A stretch of 64,000 bases of DNA, taken from NCBI GenBank assembly GCA_030248065.1, contig JASAMV010005429.1:89297-153296 (forward strand). The letters are read 5' to 3'. This document shows, piece by piece, positions 56,148 to 64,000 of the stretch; the first letter of the stretch is position 1; each line of letters starts with the position of its first letter. The DNA comes from Rhynchonema sp. JSB1_4 (lineage: Eukaryota > Nematoda > Chromadorea > Monhysterida > Xyalidae). The notes under the pieces are model-generated. The model saw only the letters and a list, made by a program, of their open reading frames with translations. It did no database searches and was not told where the DNA came from. The position numbers were made by a program, and so were the translations under genes.

Positions 56148-57001
56148 GGCAAGGGCACCACTGGACTGCATGGGGCAGCACTAACAAATGGCTGAAAATT
56201 GACTGAACTGAAACAAAACTTCTCCCAGTGTCTTCAGGGGCGCTGAAAACGATTATGAAATCATTTTAACATGGGAAGTGAGCCTGACACCAAAAATGAT
56301 GAGCATAAATGAGCCTAATGCACTATGTATTTCTTGACTTAACGCTTTCTCAGTCCGGTTTCTTCCCCACCCAGAATAATCCTCCGGCAGTTTTGTCGGA
56401 GGGGAAGGTTTGAGAGTAGGACCTGTAGTTTTGAGAATGCAGCAGCACTGACTTTTAGGAAGCAAAGCATTACCAGTTCGTGGGTAAGTAAGCCAACGAG
56501 CTACATTGATTTCAGGGAATGGGTCACTAGGTGTTTTTGTGCATGTCTCGATTGACCAACATTCATCGCGCTGCGGTGAATTCCAATACAACTGCCTTCT
56601 ACATTTACATGCGTTATACATAATGTACGTAAATGCTTCGTATGTATCTTCAATGTGACTCTAATATTTATGTCGTTTATGTTGGCTTGGCTCGACAGCC
56701 AAACCCGAGGTGTTAAAGGTGTAATACAATAAATTTTCAAGTCACACTGTTTCTTCACATGTCTTCCTTATTCTTCATAATAAACACCGGTTGTGTGCGA
56801 GCAGTTTAGTCGTGACATGAGTCATAAACAATCGCGTGAATTCTGGACCACATCATTGTGAAGCCATTTTTGTTTGGGGCGTATGGCTCCTCGGATTTTT
56901 TTACCTGTGCACAATACTGAGCTGAAACTGATTTTCTCTGTAGCAATGCTTATTGTTTTAGCTCAGCGTTGTGCTACTTATACATATCCAGTGTTGAATT
57001 T

Positions 57002-57659
57002 GACTTAAATTTTGTTCTCGAAAGTACCGTGTGCAGTTGTTATATAAAGTTACTCTCCTCAGAATCAGCTTGCTTTATTTATCAGACGATTATTATACTG
57101 CGTGACCAAATGATTGTGAGTCTGTCATATGATTTTGCATTGTACAAAAAAGTGATTGGACGCGAATAAAAATGAATCAATCAAAAGCTACAATATGAGA
57201 CATTGCATCAGTTGCTGAATAAAAATAAGAGTCACTGGCAGCTGTGCACTGCAACTATAGGTAAGGTAAATCTTATTATCAAAGGGGGCCTTTCGCATTG
57301 CAAACCCGCTTCAAACCTCGCACGTGTTGTTCAGCATACGGCCAGGAGATGCCCTTCAAGAGGAACATTCGGGAACAAAATAGTACATAAATCTACCTGC
57401 GCATCAGGCAACTCGCCTGATGACAAGGCAGTAAGCGCAGAACGTTCACCACGATATTGCCCCTGCTCACTATAGATCGCTTTCTATTCGAATGCAACGA
57501 TGTCAGCTGCTGCTAAATGTTCAAGTGCGTCACGCTGAACAATTCTTGAAGTGCGAAAACGAAATGAAAGCGAAATTCAAGAGCGCTGCAAGTTCATGCG
57601 AAACACATCGCCTACACCTTTTTCATCAAGCAGTGCCTGAATGGCTACGCGCACAGAAA
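57002..57659. other. Unpaired sequence at the turn of the inverted duplication
   Basis: Ordinary AT-rich sequence is present only once in the window. It lies between the end of the left arm and the low-complexity tract. No gene is recognised. Confidence 0.5.
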
Positions 57660-58387
57660 AACACACCCCCCCCACCCCCCACCCCCCCCACCCAAAAAAA
57701 CAAAAAAAAAAAAACCCCCACACCAAAAAAAAAAAAAACCCCAAAAAAAAAAAAAAGCAACCAAAAAAACGACGACACAACACAAAACAAAAGAGAAAAA
57801 AAATAAATAAAAAAAAAAGAAACAAAAAAAAAAAAAAAGAACAAAACCAAAAAAAACAAACAACACAAAGCAAAAAAACACAACACACGCCAAAACAAAC
57901 ACAGACAACCAAAGCAGCACCAGACACCCGAAAACAGCGAAGCAACAAACAAAAAAGCCCCAAACCCCCCACAGAACAAACCCACCACGAACCCCAGCAG
58001 ACAGAGCACCAAGAGAACACGGGAACAACCCCACAGCCCAGCAAAAAAAAAGCAAGGCGAAACCAAACAGCACCAAGACCCTTTCGAAAGAAACCAGCGA
58101 CAGGCAGACGAAACAAGCACCAGCGAACAGGCAGGGAAAAAAAGAAAGCGAACAAGGAGCAGGGGCAGGCGAAACGCCCGACCCCACAGGCGAGCCAACC
58201 AGAGAAGAGCCACTCCGACCCAAGGCCCGGCCCAACAACAGAGGAAGCACGAAAAGCCCCAAAGAACCACAGCAGCACAGCCAGACACAGCACACCAGAC
58301 CGCGCACACACAAGACAGACCCACGGCACGCAGAAACGCAAAAAAAGCAAGCGACAGAGAGAACAAACAACCACAACCAAAACAAAA
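57660..58387. repeat. T-depleted low-complexity tract at the turn-around
   Basis: It starts with C and A homopolymers and grades into an A/C/G mixture with hardly any T over about 730 bp, then switches abruptly to the reverse-complement arm at 58388. Long frames on both strands (Lys/Thr-rich one way, Phe/Cys/Leu-rich the other) follow from this composition and are not genes. Confidence 0.85.
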
Positions 58388-59244
58388 AATTCAACACTGG
58401 ATATGTATAAGTAGCACAACGCTGAGCTAAAACAATAAGCATTGCTACAGAGAAAATCAGTTTCAGCTCAGTATTGTGCACAGGTAAAAAAATCCGAGGA
58501 GCCATACGCCCCAAACAAAAATGGCTTCACAATGATGTGATCCAGAATTCACGCGATTGTTTATGACTCATGTCACGACTAAACTGCTCGCACACAACCG
58601 GTGTTTATTATGAAGAATAAGGAAGACATGTGAAGAAACAGTGTGACTTGAAAATTTATTGTATTACACCTTTAACACATCGGGTTTGGCTGTCGAACCA
58701 AAGCCAACATAAACGACATAAATATTAGAGTCACATTGAAGATACATACGAAGCATTTACGTACATTATGTATAACGCATGTAAATGTAGAAGGCAGTTG
58801 TATTTGCACGCTGATAATTCACCGGCAGCGCGATGAATGTTGGTCAATCGAGACATGCACAAAAACACCTAGTGACCCATTCCCTGAAATCAATGTAGCT
58901 CGTTGGCTTACTTACCCACGAACTGGTAATGCTTTGCTTCCTAAAAGTCAGTGCTGCTGCATTCTCAAAACTACAGGTCCTACTCTCAAACCTTACCCTC
59001 CGACAAAACTGACGGAGGATTATTATGGGTGGGGAAGAAACCGGACTGAGAAAGCGTTAAGTCAAGAAATACATAGTGCATTAGGCTCATTTATGCTCAC
59101 TCATGTTTTTTGGTGTCAGGCTCAGTTCCGATGTTAAAATGATTTCCATAATCGTTTTCAGCGCCCCTGAAGACACTGGGAGAAGTTTTGTTTCAGTTCA
59201 GTCAATTTTCAGCCATTTGTTAGTGCTGCCCCATGCAGTCCAGT

Positions 59245-60036
59245 GGTGCCCTTGCCGATTCCGTATCTTTTCGGTCCAGCGTACTTTTCGGTCCATAGTG
59301 CTTTTCGGTCCATCTCACCTTTCGGTCCAGGTGCTTTTCGGTCCGCTAACGTTTTGGTCCGGTACTTCAACCAGGTACGATTCGGTGCAGGTTCGCCCCG
59401 AACCTTTCGGTCCGTTCGTCCATGTACTTTTCGGTCCACCACTATTATTTTAGTCCCTCGTTCAAAATAGCTACAAATGAAATTAACGCTAATAGTACCG
59501 CATGACCAAAAAATCCCTTCCATACTAAAGGACCATGGATGCATTACCTCATGCGCGCCCCAGCCCGTTGCTTATGTTTTCTCGTTAAACATCAAGCTTA
59601 TATGGCTTGTTCAGGGATGGGCTTTGGGCTTAGACGTACACTTGTCGTAAGGCTTAGGCTTGTGGGGTTTCTAAACCTCACCCAAGCCACACAAGCTTGA
59701 TGTTTCAACGAGACAACATAACAACGGGCTGGGGCGCGAATGATGGGTAATGCATACATGGCCCTTTACTATGGAAAGGGATTTTTTGGTCATGCGGTAC
59801 TGATTATCGATGTCCATTTCATTTGTAGCGCATTTTGAACCAGAGGGACTCAAATAATTGGGGTAGACCAGAAAATACATGGACCAAAACGAACCTGGAC
59901 CGAGAGGTTCGGGGACCGAAATGGACCTGGACCGAATCGTACCTGGTCCGAAAAGCACCTGGACCGAAAGGTGACATGGACCGAAAAGTACTGTGGACGG
60001 AAAAGTACGCTGGACCGAAAAGATACGGAATCCCCT
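59245..60036. mobile_element. Copy of the foldback element within the right arm
   Basis: Reverse complement of the 55358-56147 element, with several damaged repeat units (about 59366-59420). It is part of the inverted duplication, not a separate insertion. Confidence 0.8.
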
Positions 60037-60128
60037 TGCCTTGTCGGCATACTCTGTGGGTATTATACATTCCAAGTGCTACACACAACCATTTCTGTCA
60101 CAACTAACGAGAAAGCAATAATCCCCGC

Positions 60129-60933
60129 TTAAACTAACCGTGCATAAGGAATGTAGGACAAAGAGTACCAGAGCATTGCTGCGTACTGAATCACAACGAA
60201 CATCAGTGCCAGCAGGGCTTTTTGCAGCTGAGAAATAGTAATTTCATTTTGCCACTGACCAGTCACGAATTGTGTGAAAGTAAAATGAGACCACGTACCA
60301 CCACGCCTGCCACAATGGTCAGCACAATCGACACCAGGAAGATGATGGTGGCAAAGATTCGTTTGTGTGCAAACATTTGTTTCAGCTGCTTCAGAGGACC
60401 CATCAGGAAAATGGTGCTGAAAATGGCGAACGGGTTATGGTTTCTTTCATAGTTCTTGACCCCATAAGAATTGTCGAAACAAGAAATGATAACCTGAACA
60501 TGGAGACAACACTGCCGAGCGAAGTGAGAGCCGCGAAACTGTTGTAACTGTGCAGCCAGAGCATCACGCTCGCCTGAAAGACAGTCCAATGTTTGTGGAA
60601 AACACTCAAGAATAATGAAAAAATTGCTGACCAATACGGAAATGACGAGACCAAGGGCAAAGAAGAAGACGAAACCGTAGATTCTGTTCTCCCAACTCAA
60701 CGTCGTCGCTTCGTTGAACTGAATACAAAAAAGTTAAGGAAATGAAGTTTCAATTCTTCCATTCGTGGCAAACGCCAAAAAAATTAGAAAGTAAAACGTA
60801 CTTCATCCCTCCACGTCGGCTCAGTGTCAGTATTGGGTGTGCCACCACCTTCTGGATAAGAGTCTGGTGGTCAGCTCCCCTGTTCTGACGAGCCCGTGAG
60901 CGAATTCTTGAGATTTCGTATTCTGTCCATCAT
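60129..60933 (-). pseudogene. Broken copy of the SFT2D gene in the right arm
   Basis: The exons of the 54459-55261 gene recur in inverted orientation, but exon 1 is disrupted around 60850-60885 (a scrambled segment and an in-frame break after the Asn/Asp-rich part). Other exons are nearly identical. It is most simply a low-accuracy second reading of the same locus. Confidence 0.75.
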
Positions 60934-61254
60934 GTGGCATCAAATGGAAAATAAACAAAACGCAACAAGAATTGAGCACCAAATTATCTTTCTCGCGTTT
61001 TTAATTTTCCGAAACACGACGAGAACGCAAACAATCCGCGGCAATGCACAGCAGTGCAGTGCAAGCAACACGTAAATTACAACATTAGGTTCGCGCTTGC
61101 ATAAAACATCGCTTGTGTATTGGGGCGACGTGTCAGGTATAGGCGTTAAGCAATTAAGTATCTCTAGAACAAGCTGACAGTTTGCTGAATTCAAAACTCA
61201 CAAAACGACAAGGTTTCGCGCTTTTTATGCTTTTTTCGCCAACTTGATCCCGGC

Positions 61255-63437
61255 ATGTAAAGTAAATCGCTCAAGTTCGATGGAGCGATGGCGATCGTCA
61301 CTGGCGCCGGTGGAGGTCCGGGGCATCGATATCATCTTAATTTTTTGTAAAAGCCCAAAATTTAAAAAAATGACGATGTTCCAGGTCTGGGTCGCACTTA
61401 TGCACTGATGCTTACGAACGCGGATGCGCGTTGTTGGTGGGTGAAACTGTTTGGCTCAATTTCGATCATTATGCCCTTCAATTTTGGTTGTGTCGCTAGA
61501 AGTTTTATCAATTCTCCAACTGGTGACTTCAGTGAACGATTTGGGTGGCGATGCTCACGAACAGAAGATGGCAGTCGGTCAATCGCTGACAAAGTGCTGT
61601 TCGCCTTTTTCACTGTTTTGATCTCCTGAGTTATCAAGGCCATGTTCACTCGTATTGTGTTAGGTTGTTGATGAAGAAAATACAAAGCCAAGGGCGGTCG
61701 TGCATGCAAAACTACGACTCGGTTGAGCATCGTGATAAAATTATGAAAACAGCTATTGACACTTACCGCAGAATGGTAGGCCCGATAATTTATTTTGATT
61801 ATGTGTTTTGATCGATTTGCAAGATTTGACAATTGATATCACTTAATTTCCGCTTTGCAGATATCGTCATCAATAACGCTGGGTAAGTGGAAATATTCAG
61901 GCAGCATGTTCATGAACAGTATCGTTTGATTTGATCGCCTGGTTCAAAGCTGATGTCAAGGAAACAATTTTAAAATGTTTCAGCATCCTGCGCGACAAGT
62001 CCTTCCTGAACATGACCGATCGGGATTGGGGTGTGTGACAGCTTTTGTTCATTTTCTGATGTTTCGAAAATGAAACATGTGGGCTCGACGTTGCAGACCT
62101 TGTCCAACTGGTGCACTTGCGAGGCGCCTATTCAGTCACCAAAGCTGCTTGGCCGTACATGCGACAACAGAAGTTTGGTCGTGTCATTATGACGTCATCA
62201 AAGTCGGGCATCTATGGCAATTTTGGACAGTCCAACTATTCTGCTGGTTGGTTCGAATGAAAATAAATGAAAAGCTGCCGTGATGTTCCACTTGTGTCTA
62301 TTTCAGCCAAGTTGGGTTTGGTGGGTCTGGCGAACACCCTGTCGCGTGAAGGTGTCAAATACAACATCAAAGTCAATGCACTTGTGCCCACAGCTGGATC
62401 GCGTTTGACAATGACATCAATGCCAAAGGTACAGTGTGACCAGAATGCGCGCCACTTGTAGGTAATGGCATGCACAGTTTCAATGTTTCTCGCATAGCAA
62501 TTTTGTAACTGGTTTCGTTCTGCCTTGATCATTCAGGCAATGTTTCTTCCAGGAAACGGTAGACATTCTCAAACCGGAGTTCGTCACCCCGTTGACAGTG
62601 TGGTTGTGTCACGAAGACTGTGACGAAACGGGTGGCGTGTTCGAGGCAGGCGCTGGATGGTTTGGTCAAAGTTGGTCGTGTTTACGGTTCCATGATCAAG
62701 TTCGTGCGAAAACGTTTCAACTCGTTTTCAGACCAATGGTATCGCAGCAACGGCGCGGTATTGCGCGGTGTGAACACACAACCAGAGGATGGTTAGCTCA
62801 GTTAATGTTTTGTCGACCAGGGATGTTACCAGAGCAGAAGACTCGGTGATTTGCAGTGCGTGACAACTGGGAACGAATCACGGACATGACTGGGGCCAAA
62901 CACTTCAACGGTATTGATGGTCGGTGGATCAAGTTCGGCTTGTGTTTCATGCGTTTCTATGCTCTCACCAAATGACTTTCAGAAGTGACCATGGGTCTAA
63001 TCACGGCGCTTGGCGCAGTTGAGGAACAGGCGAACGAACCTCAGTCAAACATTCGTGTCCCGGATGATGGGCGTATCAACATAGTACGTTTGGTTTAACT
63101 AAGCGACAATACCTTGTTGCCTTTTTACTCGTTGAATACCCAAAACCATATTCTTTTTAAAATTTTCAGGCAGCCGCCAAGGCATCAAAGATGAAACCTG
63201 TTTATTCCTCCAACACCACGCGCGACGCGATACTGTACGCGCTGGGAGGTAATGATTATGGTTACAAAAATTAATTCTGAGGATGAACCGTACCGTAATT
63301 GCTGTTACCACCTTTGCAGTTGGTGCACCGGCCACCGATTAAAAATTTGGTGTTCGAAGGTGCTGAAGAGATTCATGGTGCTGCCGACGTACGCCGTTGC
63401 ACACGGACTAACTGGCATTGATTGGAGCTTATTGTGC
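61255..63437 (+). pseudogene. Broken partial copy of HSD17B4 (dehydrogenase and start of hydratase)
   Basis: Exons match the minus-strand gene at 51950-54129, but the start reads ATG-TAA (61255-61260). A base is missing in the ERGCAV exon near 61430, a base is missing near 61565, and TSSNSG has become TSSKSG at about 62195. Conversely, one residue (AAWPYM instead of AAYPYM) is closer to the family consensus than the left copy, so a true second allele cannot be fully excluded. The copy stops at the second turn. Confidence 0.78.
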
Positions 63438-63446
63438 AAGGCTTAA

Positions 63447-64000
63447 CGCCCGATCCTTTGTCCATGATGTCAGCAATACGACCTTCGCTCTGGATCTGAC
63501 GCTCCGCGGGGAATGGCTTCAAACCCTTCGAGGTACTGTTCTTTTTCGCCGTGTAAACCTGATTATGTGGAAACGCTGACCAGCGACACAAAGAGTCTGA
63601 TACCAAAATCGTACAACTTACCGCCTTCGTCGGATCGGGCGTGAAGCCCTTTACACCGAGCTCCAATCAATGCCATTAGTACGTGTGCAACGGCGTACGT
63701 CGGCAGCACCATGAATCCTTCAGCACCTTCGAACACGAAATTCAAATCAGTAGCCAGTGCACCAACTGCAAAGGTGGGACAGCAATTACGTACGGTTCAT
63801 CTCAGAATTTAATTTTTGTAACCATAATCATTACCTCCCCAGCGCGTACAGTATACGCGTCGCGCGCGTGGTGTTGAGAAGAATAAACAGTTTTCATCTT
63901 GATGCCTTGGCGGCTGCTGGAATTTTTAAAAAAGAATATGGTTTCGCGGGTTGCTCAACACGTGAAAGGCAACAAGGTATATTGTAGTTGATGATGATGC
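63447..64000. repeat. Third copy: forward repeat of about 51755-52270
   Basis: After the 10-bp phrase CGCCCGATCC the sequence reverts to the orientation of the left arm and repeats its HSD17B4 hydratase region. It has many small indels, for example extra bases in the GCGCGCG stretch near 63860. No intact exon frames remain. Confidence 0.9.

Larger units (their letters stand above)
51947..57001. repeat. Left (reference) arm of a 5-kb inverted duplication
   Basis: This segment reappears as its reverse complement at 58388-63446. Paired coordinates sum to about 115390 throughout. Reading frames of HSD17B4 and SFT2D are intact here. The pairing ends at 57001, after the phrase CCAGTGTTGAATTT. Confidence 0.92.
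58388..63446. repeat. Right arm: degraded reverse complement of 51947-57001
   Basis: It begins TTCAACACTGGATATG, the complement of the left arm end. It contains scattered substitutions, insertions and deletions relative to the left arm, including inside exons (see the HSD17B4 and SFT2D copies). Some stretches are scrambled, for example around 59366-59410 and 60850-60885. Confidence 0.92.

Noticed and set aside
57577..58514. Frames of 246-289 codons, Lys/Thr-rich on one strand and Phe/Cys-rich on the other
   Set aside because: They follow from the T-depleted tract, which makes stop codons rare. No domain, and the location is a fold-back junction.
58736..59137. 133-codon frame, also present inverted at 56253-56621
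   Set aside because: It lies outside recognised exons, is repeated only because of the inverted duplication, and shows no domain.
61255..63437. A second, paralogous HSD17B4 gene
   Set aside because: Collinear to the base with the left-arm introns as well as exons, with random frame-breaking errors and a stop at codon 2. A repeated reading of one locus is simpler.

Overview
The window is nuclear DNA of a multicellular invertebrate animal. Genes are split by many short GT-AG introns, coding density is low, and small DNA transposons are frequent. The families present (BBS9, BMPER/crossveinless-2, a STRA6-type receptor, a multi-CUB surface protein, a myostatin-like TGF-beta ligand, peroxisomal multifunctional enzyme 2, SFT2D) are metazoan. 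An ecdysozoan is my best guess, but it is inference. The exon models were built by eye from splice sites and reading phase. For BBS9, BMPER, the TGF-beta gene, the PhnZ-like gene, SFT2D and two small genes the phase closes exactly across the exons.

Layout. 47-2565 (+): 3' end of BBS9, with a hAT-type MITE in an intron. 6909-11404 (+): complete BMPER/cv-2-like gene. 11822-14674 (-): small secreted-protein genes of unknown family. 15245-20955 (-): STRA6-like multispan receptor; one intron holds a complete small gene encoding a disordered protein and a 343-bp (TG)n tract. 20955-27326 (-): signal peptide, four CUB domains and a hydrophobic C-terminus. 27327-41469 is mostly non-coding and rich in hairpin repeats, apart from a PPxY-bearing membrane protein gene (32587-35313, -). 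41470-45680 (+): myostatin/GDF8-11-like TGF-beta ligand with repeats in its introns. 46810-48378 (-): PhnZ-like HD-domain oxygenase. 49484-54129 (-) and 54459-55261 (+): HSD17B4 and SFT2D, divergently transcribed from a 329-bp shared upstream region.

End of the window. From about 51.95 kb the sequence runs to 57.0 kb. It then returns as a degraded reverse complement (58.39-63.45 kb) and turns again at a 10-bp inverted microhomology into a third, error-rich forward copy (63.45-64.0 kb). The first turn contains about 730 bp of nearly T-free low-complexity sequence. Coding frames are intact in the first copy and broken in the others. This looks like a chimeric fold-back long read at a contig end, so the right-hand genes should not be read as real paralogues until checked.

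No single novel system stands out. The most rewarding signals are the fold-back structure and its microhomology; a 790-bp foldback transposon made of short TTTTCGGTCCA-type repeats with a perfect 8-bp target duplication; several MITE families with exact target duplications; a strongly over-represented 9-mer (GATGTTTCA) associated with introns; an animal PhnZ-like oxygenase; and a TGF-beta precursor with no visible furin site next to its mature domain. Secretion, signalling and peroxisomal genes are neighbours here, but nothing shows that they work as one pathway.
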